Assembly: GCF_004766055.1 (NCBI RefSeq)
Contig: NZ_SPQR01000005.1
Location: forward strand, 186,001 to 250,000
Source: Desulfosporosinus sp. Sb-LF
Lineage (GTDB): Bacteria > Bacillota > Desulfitobacteriia > Desulfitobacteriales > Desulfitobacteriaceae
DNA length: 64,000 nucleotides
Direction: 5' to 3'
Shown here: positions 25,261-34,382 of the stretch, in pieces
Layout: each line of letters begins with the position of its first letter
Position numbering within the stretch: position 1 is the first letter of the stretch
The notes under the pieces: generated by a model
Told to the model about the DNA's origin: nothing
The model's database searches: none
What the model saw: only the letters and a program-made list of their open reading frames with translations
Program-made: the position numbers and the translations under genes

Positions 25261-26409
25261 TTACTTAATCAATTTCCTCCCCAGCCAAGGCTTAAAGAGC
25301 TTGACCGCTTGATGGGGACAAAGCTCCTGACAGCAAAAACAGCGAATACACGCTTCTAAATCCACGACCGGGCGCTGATTCTCATCCAACGTCAAAGCCT
25401 TGGGAGGACAATTATTGATACAGTCCATGCACCGTTTACATTTCTCATGCTCGAAGACCGGACGAGGGCGCAAACGATTCAGCGTGAACCTCTTAATTTT
25501 ACGCGGCAAAGGAACCATATCTAAGAAATTTGTCGATATTGCTTTAGGAATCAGAAAGTCTTGAATCCGCCAAAGCGTGCGCGAATCCCCTTTTAATTGA
25601 AGTTCATTGAGCCGGCTTGTTAGACCACGAGCACGTGCTGCCATCAGGGTCGGAACTTTTTCTGGCTTTAATCCAATAAGATCCGCGGCTACAACATCTA
25701 GAGCGAAGGGGTCTGTACTCAAAATGAGCGCGCCAATATTGCGAGGTTTTCCTGCCGAAGGCCCATCCCCTTCCATCCCCACAATTCCATCCATAATACT
25801 TAAAGCTGGGCTTACCCAACTCGCAATATCGACTAGAAGATCGGCGAAATCTGGGATCTTAAACATTTTCAAATGGTATTCGGCCTTAAGTAACCCAGGG
25901 ATGACTCCAAAAAGAATTTTGACTGCACCCGTGAAGGTCATCATGCCATGAGTTTTCAACTTTGAAATAGGGATTACAACATCCGCATCGAGGACGCAGT
26001 TAGTGATGGTCAAACTTTTAGCAAGTTTTCCTTCGGGATACTGAAGGGTCGTTTGTCCAACATCTTCGTTGAGAATGGCTCCAGTTCGTTCCGCAACCTC
26101 ACGGAGGCCCGACCTTGTATAAATAGCCTGCAGCGCACTCACGGTGTAAGGTCCACCTGGGCTGTCCCCAATGATTGGTATCCCACCAGCTACCTGAACT
26201 AGGCGAACTACGGCTTCAACAACACTAGGATGAGTCGTGACCGCTTCTTCCGGCCGTTTTTTCATCAGCAGATTTACTTTGAGCAAAACCTTTTGCCCAG
26301 GCTTCACAAACTCCGACATGCCACCCAGTTCAGCCAAGCCTTCCCTTAAACTCATTTCCACATCGGCTGTATAATCGGGGCAATATTTCAAAACTACTTT
26401 TGCCTGCAC
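25261..26409 (-). CDS. DUF362 protein with two 4Fe-4S clusters
   Basis: 382 residues. The N-terminal DUF362 region has [21 protein letters not shown] and [11 protein letters not shown], and [15 protein letters not shown] mid-protein. The C-terminus has two ferredoxin motifs, [13 protein letters not shown] and [13 protein letters not shown], for two 4Fe-4S clusters. It is a cytoplasmic iron-sulfur protein common in anaerobes; the reaction is unknown. Its GTG start falls at the last base before the PIG-L stop region, implying co-translation with that gene. Confidence 0.88.
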   Translation of the reverse strand: MQAKVVLKYCPDYTADVEMSLREGLAELGGMSEFVKPGQKVLLKVNLLMKKRPEEAVTTHPSVVEAVVRLVQVAGGIPIIGDSPGGPYTVSALQAIYTRSGLREVAERTGAILNEDVGQTTLQYPEGKLAKSLTITNCVLDADVVIPISKLKTHGMMTFTGAVKILFGVIPGLLKAEYHLKMFKIPDFADLLVDIASWVSPALSIMDGIVGMEGDGPSAGKPRNIGALILSTDPFALDVVAADLIGLKPEKVPTLMAARARGLTSRLNELQLKGDSRTLWRIQDFLIPKAISTNFLDMVPLPRKIKRFTLNRLRPRPVFEHEKCKRCMDCINNCPPKALTLDENQRPVVDLEACIRCFCCQELCPHQAVKLFKPWLGRKLIK

Positions 26410-27141
26410 TTAAGATTCCACCCTCTCCAAATCCTGAAAGATATCCTCTCCTCGTCCAGGCAACGCACTTAACGCCTGATCACATTGGAAATACTCACGA
26501 CTCAAATAATCCTGTTTTTGCTTCTCTTCCATTCCCTCAAACTTCAATCGAGAACCGAGCTGAGTTCGATGCTCGGAGATAGCCTCCCATTTCCGTTCTG
26601 CCCATGATGAAATCGAAATCACAAAATCCACGCCCTGAAGCTCGGCCTCAGGAAGTCTCCAGCCTGGCTTAACATAGCACAGACGAGACAGAGTATGGGG
26701 AGTACCCCACTCTGGCTCTAAAGACTCCCTCGCCAGGTTAATGGCGGCCTTAGTAAAGTGATGAATGGCTCGATGATCCCGGTGTCCAGATGCACCGTCC
26801 TCTCCAAACGTTATGATAACCTGGGGCCGAACATCGCGTATAATCCGGACAATTTTTCCTATAATTTCCAGAGGAGGTGCTTGAGGAACTTCCTTATCAA
26901 TATAACCTAAAAATATAACCTTGGAAATTCCCAAGACCTCTGCCGCGCGCAGCAGTTCCTGTTCTCGAAAAAGTCCGAGTTCTTCTTTTTTACAAAGTTC
27001 AGCAGTCTTACCAGCTTCTCCCTTGGTCGCAGCCACAAGGGTAATCTCTGCCCCTTGCTCAGCATATTTAGCAATGGTTCCACCCAAGGCAAAGGATTCG
27101 TCATCAGGATGGGCAAAGATAAGCAGCATCTTTTTTGCCAT
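26410..27141 (-). CDS. PIG-L/LmbE family deacetylase
   Basis: 243 residues. The zinc site motif AHPDDE (10-15, H11 D13 D14) and the second site ASGHRDHRAIHH near residue 120 identify the N-acetyl-glucosaminyl deacetylase family. Members include BshB of bacillithiol synthesis and other sugar deacetylases; no bshA or bshC is nearby, so the substrate is open. It is first in an apparent operon with the DUF362 gene. A ribosome site AAAGGGTG lies before the ATG. Confidence 0.88.
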   Translation of the reverse strand: MAKKMLLIFAHPDDESFALGGTIAKYAEQGAEITLVAATKGEAGKTAELCKKEELGLFREQELLRAAEVLGISKVIFLGYIDKEVPQAPPLEIIGKIVRIIRDVRPQVIITFGEDGASGHRDHRAIHHFTKAAINLARESLEPEWGTPHTLSRLCYVKPGWRLPEAELQGVDFVISISSWAERKWEAISEHRTQLGSRLKFEGMEEKQKQDYLSREYFQCDQALSALPGRGEDIFQDLERVES

Positions 27142-27517
27142 ACGTTTACTTCACCCTTTCAATTAGTCTTAGTCTTAACTAATTTGTTCAATATCTTATT
27201 ATCTTCATTTTATCATTCAACTCTTTATTAAAATGTCAATCATTATTATAGCCTTTTTTATGTCAAGAGGGAAATCGAAGCGCTTCAAAGATAAGAAGCC
27301 ATTTAACGGCTCCATGTCACAAATAATAATAGAGTAAGGGCGATCTCGCCCCCACTCCAGTCACCACTTTTGCCACTATTATAGAGTTGCACTATATAGG
27401 AAATTAGTTGTCAAGCTTCTCTTGGTATGTCCTATAAAAAGGCAGAACCTTCGTTCACCCAAGGCCCTGCCTTCCTGAGAACGCCCTTTTTACAAGCCCT
27501 TTCCCTTGAAATTAAGA
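27142..27517. other. Intergenic stretch upstream of the PIG-L gene
   Basis: AT-rich near 27170-27270, with TTGACA-like and TATAAT-like boxes on the minus strand that probably start the PIG-L/DUF362 transcript. A hairpin AAGGCAG (27439-27445) / CTGCCTT (27467-27473), with an inner CCTT/AAGG pair, runs into TTTTTAT on the minus strand and looks like a terminator of a lost gene. No coding region is recognised. Confidence 0.4.
27439..27473 (-). terminator. Orphan terminator hairpin
   Basis: Minus-strand stem AAGGCAG/CTGCCTT with an inner CCTT/AAGG pair, followed by TTTTTAT. No intact minus-strand gene precedes it, consistent with gene loss at this junction. Confidence 0.5.
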
Positions 27518-27670
27518 ATACGGCAACGGATCAGAGCTAGCCCAGCTCTATTCGAGACTGACCCCTTTGTTTACACCTCTTACTTTGAAGCGTTTGGTTT
27601 ATCTCCTCTTGAAGCGATGGCTTGCGGTGCAGCCGTAGTGACCATCGATTGTGGCGGAATTCGTGACTAG
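27518..27670 (+). pseudogene. Glycosyltransferase (GT4 type) fragment
   Basis: A ~50-codon frame without a start reads ...FETDPFVYTSYFEAFG LSPLEAMACGAAVVTIDCGGIRD then TAG. This is the donor-sugar binding motif (E-x7-E) of family 4 glycosyltransferases, normally ~100 residues from the C-terminus. Everything before and after is missing, so it is a remnant. It borders the galU remnant and the sugar operon. Confidence 0.8.
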
Positions 27671-27805
27671 TTGTAGTCTCTGAGTACTTGTTCTCTCTTG
27701 ACATAATTGTGTCGTCAGTGGTAATTCTGTTATTTATATCTGGTATATCTTTGGATTTACTCTTATATAATTTAGATAAAAGAACAAATTATTAGAGGCA
27801 ATGAT

Positions 27806-28144
27806 ATGCAGGAAATTCGTAAAGCAGTTATTCCGGCTGCAGGACTTGGCACGCGGTTTTTGCCGGCAACAAAGGCTCAACCTAGGGAAACGTTACCGAT
27901 TGCGGATAAACCTACAATTCAGTTTATTGTTGAAGAAGCTGCTCAATCGGGAATTGAAGACATTATAATCGTTACCGGTCGTAATAAACGTGCATTAAAG
28001 ACCATTTTGATCGTTCAATCGAACTGGAGATGTTCTTGAAAAACGCCCAAGAGGAAGCGCTTTTGAATACGGTTCAAAGATATTTCGCGGATGGCGAATA
28101 TTTTTTATGTTCGTCAAAATGAAGCTCTAGGATTAGGTCATTAA
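27806..28144 (+). pseudogene. galU: Broken UTP-glucose-1-phosphate uridylyltransferase
   Basis: The start is intact ([17 protein letters not shown], the nucleotidyltransferase signature), but the first frame ends after 77 codons. The sequence continues in a second frame ([20 protein letters not shown]), then a third (FYVRQNEALGLGH) and ends at 28144, about 110 residues into a ~290-residue enzyme. At least two frameshifts plus truncation. The normal PR(K/E) region reads QPRET rather than PKEM. It no longer makes UDP-glucose, so a second galU is expected elsewhere. Confidence 0.85.
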
Positions 28145-28164
28145 ATATTTTTGGAGGAAATGCT

Positions 28165-29145
28165 ATGAAAAAAACACTTGTCACCGGTGCTGATGGATTT
28201 ATAGGTAGTCATCTTGTAGAACAACTTATAAGGGAAGGTAAAAAAGTTAAGGCATTTGTTTATTATAATTCATTTAATACCTGGGGATGGCTTGATACAT
28301 TTCCCAAAGAGCTGTTAGAGGAAATTGAACTATTTGCTGGTGATATCCGTGATCCCAACGGAGTAAGAGAGGCACTAAGAGAGGTGGATGAGGTTTTCCA
28401 TCTTGCGGCCTTAATAGCGATTCCATTTAGCTATCATTCACCTGATACTTACGTTGATACTAATGTAAAAGGCACACTAAATGTGCTGCAGGCGTCTAAA
28501 GATCTGGGAACTAAAAGAGTCCTGGTAACCTCTACATCGGAAGTCTATGGCACTGCGCAGTATGTTCCCATCGATGAGAAACACCCATTTCAAGGTCAAT
28601 CTCCATATTCAGCTACAAAAATAGGGGCTGACAGACTAGCGGAGAGCTTTTATCGTAGCTTTGAAATGCCCATTACCATCATACGTCCATTTAACACTTA
28701 TGGACCGCGTCAATCGGCTAGGGCAGTGATTCCAACTGTTATTACCCAGCTTTTATCAGGAATGACTGAAATAAAGCTAGGTTCACTTACTCCGACTAGA
28801 GATTTTAATTATGTAAAAGATACAGTCCAAGGCTTTATTGACATAGCCAAGTCTGATAAAACCATAGGGCAAGAGATTAATATTGCGACCCAGCAGGAGA
28901 TATCAATCGGTCAGCTCGCTCAGGAGTTAATTGATCAGATTAACCCTAAAGCAAGGATTATCTGTGACGAGCAAAGATTCCGTCCAGAAAAAAGCGAGGT
29001 AAACAGACTATTAGGTTCAAACAAGAAAATCCGAGAACTTACAGTTTGGGAGCCAAAGTACAGTTTAACACAGGGGTTGGCTGAGACGATAGCGTTTCTA
29101 AAGGAGAATTTAAACCGATATAAAGCAGATATTTATAATATGTAA
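28165..29145 (+). CDS. legB: NAD-dependent 4,6-dehydratase, LegB type
   Basis: 326 residues, extended SDR family. TGADGFIGSHLVEQLI binds NAD, and catalysis uses the YxxxK in SPYSATKIGADRLAESFY. It is the first enzyme of the legionaminic acid pathway, converting a nucleotide-linked GlcNAc to the 4-keto-6-deoxy sugar; with a PtmE-type gene nearby the nucleotide is probably GDP. GGAGG lies just before the ATG. It leads an operon with legC, ptmE, an acyltransferase, legI and legG. Confidence 0.88.
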   Translation: MKKTLVTGADGFIGSHLVEQLIREGKKVKAFVYYNSFNTWGWLDTFPKELLEEIELFAGDIRDPNGVREALREVDEVFHLAALIAIPFSYHSPDTYVDTNVKGTLNVLQASKDLGTKRVLVTSTSEVYGTAQYVPIDEKHPFQGQSPYSATKIGADRLAESFYRSFEMPITIIRPFNTYGPRQSARAVIPTVITQLLSGMTEIKLGSLTPTRDFNYVKDTVQGFIDIAKSDKTIGQEINIATQQEISIGQLAQELIDQINPKARIICDEQRFRPEKSEVNRLLGSNKKIRELTVWEPKYSLTQGLAETIAFLKENLNRYKADIYNM

Positions 29146-29161
29146 AAAACTATGGGAAGTA

Positions 29162-30337
29162 GTGATATTAATGGATAAATTCATCCCATTATCAGTCCCC
29201 AACCTCAAAGGTAACGAACTGAAATACGTAACTGATGCAATTAATACAGAATGGGTGTCTACTTCTGGAGCATACATTGACGAGTTCGAATCGGAATTTG
29301 CTGATTATTTAAAAGTAGAATCGGCGGTTTCATGTCAAAGTGGAACTGCTGGCTTACATTTAGCATTAATTCTATCAGGTGTAGCAGCGGATCATGAGGT
29401 AATAGTGCCAACGCTAACATTTATAGCTACTGTAAATCCAGTAAAATATTTATATGCATATCCTGTTTTTATGGATTGTGACGATTCTTTGTGCATGGAT
29501 ATGGCTAAATTAAAGCTGTTTTGCCAGACAGAATGTACTTTTATCAATAACAAACTAATTAACAATTCTTCCGGGAGACATATAAAAGCAGTAGTTGTTG
29601 TCCATGTTTTTGGCAACATGGCAGATATGTCAGCGCTTATGGATATTGCCGAAAAATATAACCTCAAAGTGATTGAGGATGCTACAGAGGCTTTAGGAAC
29701 CTACTACCTTGAAGGTAGCTATAAAGGTAAATATGCTGGGACAATTGGCAATATAGGCGTATATTCCTTTAATGGCAATAAAATTATTACGACCGGTGGT
29801 GGGGGTATGATGGTCTCAAGTGATACAAGCATTATGAAAAGAGCCAAATATCTGTCTACACAGGCCAAGGATGATGCCGTAAATTTCTTACATAATGAAG
29901 TTGGCTATAATTATAGAATGACCAACCTTCAGGCTGCATTGGGGGTTGCCCAACTGGAACAGCTTGAGCACTTTATATCTGTAAAGAAAGAAAACTATAG
30001 AATATACAAAAGCAGTATAAATAATAAAATAAGCGGTTTGAAAGTAATGGATTTTCGAGAGGATGTAAGACCAAACTATTGGTTCTACTCCCTATATATA
30101 TTAAATTTAGACAAATATGATCGCAAGAAAATAATTGATTGTTTAGCTAATGATAATATTCAAACCCGACCTTTATGGGGACTTATTCACGAACAAAAGC
30201 CTTATTTGAATAACCAAACTTATATGATTAATAAGGCTTACGACTATTATAATCGCATTGTTAATATTCCTTGCAGTAGCAATCTGTCAGCTGAAAATGT
30301 GAAGAAGGTTCTTATTAAAATTTGTTCTATTTCATAA
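29162..30337 (+). CDS. legC: PLP-dependent aminotransferase, LegC type
   Basis: 391 residues, DegT/DnrJ/EryC1 family. The PLP-binding region EDATEALGT and the catalytic Lys in YSFNGNKIITTGGGGMMV are clear. It aminates the 4-keto sugar made by LegB. The GTG at 29162 or the ATG at 29171 (MDKFIPLSVPNLKGNE) could be the start; the ATG gives the usual family N-terminus. It lies 16 bp after legB. Confidence 0.88.
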   Translation: MILMDKFIPLSVPNLKGNELKYVTDAINTEWVSTSGAYIDEFESEFADYLKVESAVSCQSGTAGLHLALILSGVAADHEVIVPTLTFIATVNPVKYLYAYPVFMDCDDSLCMDMAKLKLFCQTECTFINNKLINNSSGRHIKAVVVVHVFGNMADMSALMDIAEKYNLKVIEDATEALGTYYLEGSYKGKYAGTIGNIGVYSFNGNKIITTGGGGMMVSSDTSIMKRAKYLSTQAKDDAVNFLHNEVGYNYRMTNLQAALGVAQLEQLEHFISVKKENYRIYKSSINNKISGLKVMDFREDVRPNYWFYSLYILNLDKYDRKKIIDCLANDNIQTRPLWGLIHEQKPYLNNQTYMINKAYDYYNRIVNIPCSSNLSAENVKKVLIKICSIS

Positions 30338-30432
30338 TCGTTCATTGATACGTTGGCAGGCGCTTCTGTCTTTTTCTAGATTTTTCCTTAATTCTAGCTC
30401 ACTTTTATTATAGCTTTCATATAATAAGAGGG

Positions 30433-31482
30433 GTGAGAATATTGAATATAGAGACATTATTTATCACTGAAGATCAAAGTGTTCTAGAGGCGATGAAACA
30501 GATAGATGCGACAGGTTATCAAATACTGTTGGTTTCTGAGAACAATATTTTGAAAGCAATTATTACTGATGGAGACATCAGAAGGCACATACTGCGCGGT
30601 GGGAAATTAGAGGACAGAGTAAAAGAAATTGCCAATTATAATCCAAAATTAATATTTGAAAAAGATAAGGATAAGGCTCTTGAATTAATGAAGAAATGGT
30701 CAATATTATCTCTACCGATTGTGAGCGAATCGCACGAAATACTATCCATTACTTTTCTAAAAGATTACGAGATTGGACGTAAATTTCCTGTTAGTGCACC
30801 TGTCGTAATAATGGCAGGTGGATTGGGAACGAGGCTATATCCGTATACCAAAATATTACCGAAGCCACTCATTCCAATTGGCGAAATACCGATTACTGAG
30901 CATATAATTAATAATTTTATGGAGTACGAGTGCAATGAGTTTCATTTAATCGTCAACCATAAAAAAAATATGATCAAGGTTTACTTTAGTGAAGCTGCAA
31001 AGGATTATAAAATCGAATTTCATGATGAGGAGATACAGTTGGGTACAGGTGGTGGGCTTAGCCTTCTTAAAGGGAAACTGGAGTCTACCTTTTTCTTGAC
31101 TAATTGTGATATCCTCATCAGAGCTAATTATAAGGAAATATATGATTTTCATAAGCAAAATGGAAATATGATTACAATAGTTGCAGCATATAAACATCTC
31201 ACTATTCCTTACGGAATAATCAATATGAATAACATCGGTGAAATAGCTTCAATGACAGAAAAACCCCAGTACTCATTTCTGACCAATACTGGCTTTTATG
31301 TTGTGGAAGCAGAAGTTCTAAATAGGATTGAGGATAATAAAGCTATAGGGTTTCCTGATATAATCGAACAGCAAAAAGGCCTGGGAGAAAAGATAGGAGT
31401 TTTTCCTGTTAGTGAAAGAAGTTGGCTCGATATGGGGCAGTTAGAGGAGTTGGAAGTCATGAGGAAAGAGTTGGGGGTGTGA
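30433..31482 (+). CDS. ptmE: CBS-domain nucleotidyltransferase, PtmE type
   Basis: 349 residues. Two CBS repeats (~1-115) are followed by a sugar-phosphate nucleotidyltransferase: MAGGLGTRLYPYTKILPKPL (~129) is the nucleotide-binding signature and NCDILIR the metal site. In Campylobacter PtmE makes GDP-glucosamine from glucosamine-1-phosphate for legionaminic acid. GTG 30433 lies inside the ribosome site GAGGGGTGAG, so TTG 30442 (MNIETLFI) is the more likely start. Confidence 0.82.
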   Translation: MRILNIETLFITEDQSVLEAMKQIDATGYQILLVSENNILKAIITDGDIRRHILRGGKLEDRVKEIANYNPKLIFEKDKDKALELMKKWSILSLPIVSESHEILSITFLKDYEIGRKFPVSAPVVIMAGGLGTRLYPYTKILPKPLIPIGEIPITEHIINNFMEYECNEFHLIVNHKKNMIKVYFSEAAKDYKIEFHDEEIQLGTGGGLSLLKGKLESTFFLTNCDILIRANYKEIYDFHKQNGNMITIVAAYKHLTIPYGIINMNNIGEIASMTEKPQYSFLTNTGFYVVEAEVLNRIEDNKAIGFPDIIEQQKGLGEKIGVFPVSERSWLDMGQLEELEVMRKELGV

Positions 31483-31486
31483 GTGC

Positions 31487-32128
31487 ACGAAAAAAATTGT
31501 TCTTGTAGGTGCTGGTGGACATGCGCTCAGTGTTATAGATAGCATCCAATCAAGTAGAGAATACGAAATCGTTGGAATTACAGATTCGGGCTGTGTTGTC
31601 GGTGAGAAGGTATTAAGCTATGAGGTTATCGGTAATGATGCCGTATTAAAGTCTGTATTCAATAGCGGTGTTAGGTATGCTTTTGTTACGGTTGGAAGTA
31701 TAGGAAATACTTTCTTGAGAGAAAAATTGCTTAATATGCTTAGGGATATAGGCTTTAATCTACCAGCAATAGTCGATACTTCTTCAAATATTGCAAGCGA
31801 TGTATCAGTTGGTGAGAGTGTTTTCATAGGAAAGAACACGGTTGTCAATGCGAAAAGCACTATTGGCGATATGGCGATCATAAATACAGGTGCTATCATT
31901 GAGCATGGTTGTTATATCAGCGAATTCACACATATAGCGCCAGGAGCTGTTATATGTGGTGATGTCAAAATCGGTGCCTACACGCATGTAGGCGCAAATG
32001 CTACGGTTATCCAAGGTTTAAATATTGGAGATAACAGTATCATAGGGGCTGGAAGTATTGTAATCCATGATGTGCCAAGTAAGGTTATTGCTTATGGTAA
32101 TCCGTGTAAAGTGGTGAGAAATAAATGA
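31487..32128 (+). CDS. NeuD/PglD-like sugar acetyltransferase with apparent ACG start
   Basis: 213 residues if read from ACG 31487: KKIVLVGAGGHALSVID is the normal N-terminal Rossmann-like domain of the family, and the C-terminal half is a left-handed beta-helix of hexapeptide repeats (VGESVFIGKNTVVNAKSTIG). In this pathway it would acetylate the amino sugar, as LegH does. No ATG, GTG or TTG exists in frame between the stop at 31460 and a TTG at 31715, which would remove the first domain. GGGGGT lies ~8 bases before the ACG. Either ACG is used or the start codon has mutated. It overlaps legI by 4 bases. Confidence 0.8.
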   Translation, partial: TKKIVLVGAGGHALSVIDSIQSSREYEIVGITDSGCVVGEKVLSYEVIGNDAVLKSVFNSGVRYAFVTVGSIGNTFLREKLLNMLRDIGFNLPAIVDTSSNIASDVSVGESVFIGKNTVVNAKSTIGDMAIINTGAIIEHGCYISEFTHIAPGAVICGDVKIGAYTHVGANATVIQGLNIGDNSIIGAGSIVIHDVPSKVIAYGNPCKVVRNK

Positions 32129-33123
32129 GCGAGATTTTTATTATCGCTGAGGCTGGAGTTAACCACAACGGCGATATTAAGCTAGCGAAGAAATTAATAG
32201 ATGCCGCAAAAAACGCAGGTGCTGATGCTGTAAAATTTCAAACCTTTAAAGCAGAATGTCTTGTGTCAAAAGTTGCACAAAAGGCAGACTATCAAAAACA
32301 AGCAACTAAGACGGGTGAAAGCCAGCAGGAAATGCTTAAAAAACTGGAACTATCTTTTAGCGATTTTAAGGATATTAAAAATTATTGTGAAGAAAAGGAA
32401 ATACTATTTCTCTCCACTCCCTTTGATTTTGATAGCATAGATTTCTTAGAAAGTCTCGGAATGCCAATATATAAGGTACCGTCAGGAGAGATAACTAACC
32501 TACCGTACCTGATTAAAATCGCAAGCACTGGCAAGCCAGTAATAATGTCAACGGGGATGAGTGATCTGGATGAGGTGGGGTTGGCAATAAAGGTACTCCG
32601 GGATTATGGTGCAGGAAAGATTACTTTGCTCCACTGTAATACGCAATACCCTACTCCATTTGAAGACGCTAACTTAAAGGCAATGTTAACTTTAAAGGAA
32701 CGTTTTGGCTTTGCAGTTGGCTATTCAGATCATACCTTGGGAGTTGAAGTTTCTTTAGCAGCCATAGCACTAGGAGCTAAAGTGATTGAAAAGCATTTTA
32801 CTCTTGATAAAAGTATGGAGGGACCGGATCATATGGCAAGTCTTGATCCGCAGGAACTCAAGGTTATGGTGACATCGATCAGAAATATCGAAGTTGCTTT
32901 AGGAGATGGTATAAAACGAGTATCCAAATCCGAAAATCCCAATAAAGAAGTAGCACGGAAAAGCATTGTTGCCAAGAGAGGTATAGTAAAAGGAGAAATT
33001 TTCACCGAAGATAATTTAACAGTTAAACGTCCGGGAAACGGTATTTCTCCAGTAAAATGGTTTGAAGTACTAGGGACGACGGCTGCACGTGATTTTTCCG
33101 AGGACGAGTTGATAGAGTTATGA
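32125..33123 (+). CDS. legI: N,N'-diacetyllegionaminate (NeuB-family) synthase
   Basis: 332 residues. The N-terminal TIM barrel starts IIAEAGVNHNGDIKLAKKLI, with KVPSGEITNLPYL and GYSDHTLGVEVS as substrate loops; the C-terminal ~65 residues are the SAF antifreeze-like domain (RKSIVAKRGIVKGEIF). It condenses a 6-deoxy amino sugar with phosphoenolpyruvate to the nine-carbon acid. Distinguishing legionaminate from sialate or pseudaminate synthase relies on the neighbours LegB/LegC/PtmE. ATG overlaps both adjacent genes (ATGA). Confidence 0.88.
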   Translation: MSEIFIIAEAGVNHNGDIKLAKKLIDAAKNAGADAVKFQTFKAECLVSKVAQKADYQKQATKTGESQQEMLKKLELSFSDFKDIKNYCEEKEILFLSTPFDFDSIDFLESLGMPIYKVPSGEITNLPYLIKIASTGKPVIMSTGMSDLDEVGLAIKVLRDYGAGKITLLHCNTQYPTPFEDANLKAMLTLKERFGFAVGYSDHTLGVEVSLAAIALGAKVIEKHFTLDKSMEGPDHMASLDPQELKVMVTSIRNIEVALGDGIKRVSKSENPNKEVARKSIVAKRGIVKGEIFTEDNLTVKRPGNGISPVKWFEVLGTTAARDFSEDELIEL

Positions 33124-34286
33124 AAAAATCGATTTGTATAGTGACTGGTTCACGAGCTGAGTATGGTCTTTTAAGGCCAGTAATTTATCAACTATCGCTT
33201 ACTAATAGTTTTTTTTTAAAAATTGTTGTAACGGGTATGCATCTGTCAGAGGATTTTGGTTTTACGTATAAGGAGATTGAAGCAGATGGTATCTCAATAG
33301 ATGCTAAAATTGATGTTTTGCAAAATGATGATTCAAATTATTCAATGTCCAAGGCCATTGGAATTGGAGTAATTGGTTTTGCAGAGTATTTTAAAAAATC
33401 CCGACCTGATTTGGTCGTCTTGTTAGGGGATCGCTTTGAAAGTTTTGCTGCTGCTACGGCTGCTGCAATTGCTTGTATACCAATTGCTCATCTTCATGGA
33501 GGGGAAACAACCGAAGGAGCGATGGATGAGTTTTTCCGCCATTCAATAAGTAAAATGAGTTATTTGCATTTTACTTCCACTGAGCAATACCGGCAGCGTG
33601 TTATTAATATGGGGGAGGCACCGAGTCGGGTATTCAATGTTGGTGCAACTGGTGTGGAAAATATTCTAAGTATGTCCCTTATGACCAAAGAAGAGCTGGC
33701 ACAGAGCATCAACTATGATTTGAATAGTCCGTATGCTCTTGTAACATTTCACCCGGCAACCTTGGAAAAAGATACTGCCACAAAGCAAATTGAAGTACTT
33801 CTATCAGCACTTGATGAGACCAATGGTTTAAATTATATTTTTACAAAAGCTAATGCTGATGCAAATGGCAGGGCAATAAATCAAAAAATAGATGCCTATT
33901 GTGAAAAAGAAGGTAATGCGATTGCCTTTACATCATTGGGTATATTGCGTTACCTTTCCGCGATGAACTATTGTGAAATGGTAATTGGCAATTCCTCTAG
34001 CGGAATCATTGAAACCCCAAGCTTTAGAAAACCCACGATTAATATCGGGGACAGGCAGAAAGGCAGGATTTGTGCCAAATCAGTCATATCTTGTGAACCT
34101 GAAAAGCACTCTATACTCAATTGTATTGCTAAAGCAAGATCGCATCAGTTTTTGCAAGAAATTTCTGAGCAAGTTAATCCCTATGGCAATGGGAAAACTT
34201 CCGAAAAAATTGTTGCGGTAATAAAGGATTTCCTAGAAAATAATAAGATAAATCTTAAAAAGCGTTTTTATGATGTAAAGGATTAA
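33120..34286 (+). CDS. legG: Hydrolysing UDP/GDP-GlcNAc-type 2-epimerase, LegG/NeuC
   Basis: 388 residues, GT-B-like 2-epimerase. It begins ICIVTGSRAEYGLLRPVI, with LLGDRFESFAAATAAA and HLHGGETTEGAMDE as the family signatures, and GNSSSGIIETPSF as the nucleotide-binding segment. It removes the nucleotide and inverts C2 to give the free sugar used by LegI. It is the last gene of the operon before a strong terminator; no CMP-legionaminate synthetase (LegF) follows. Confidence 0.88.
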   Translation: MKKSICIVTGSRAEYGLLRPVIYQLSLTNSFFLKIVVTGMHLSEDFGFTYKEIEADGISIDAKIDVLQNDDSNYSMSKAIGIGVIGFAEYFKKSRPDLVVLLGDRFESFAAATAAAIACIPIAHLHGGETTEGAMDEFFRHSISKMSYLHFTSTEQYRQRVINMGEAPSRVFNVGATGVENILSMSLMTKEELAQSINYDLNSPYALVTFHPATLEKDTATKQIEVLLSALDETNGLNYIFTKANADANGRAINQKIDAYCEKEGNAIAFTSLGILRYLSAMNYCEMVIGNSSSGIIETPSFRKPTINIGDRQKGRICAKSVISCEPEKHSILNCIAKARSHQFLQEISEQVNPYGNGKTSEKIVAVIKDFLENNKINLKKRFYDVKD

Positions 34287-34337
34287 GACAATGTTCCATG
34301 ATAACCAGATTATCGTATTCCTACGCTCAGCGGTTCT

Positions 34338-34382
34338 AAGGGCTTCCCATTAAGAAATACCCTTTCTTAATGGGAAGCCCTT
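34338..34382. terminator. Bidirectional terminator between convergent sugar operons
   Basis: Perfect 20-bp stem (34338-34357 with 34363-34382) and a 5-base loop, placed between the legG stop and the SDR stop. It abuts the SDR stop codon, and its ends are T-rich on the plus strand, so it serves both operons. Confidence 0.85.
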
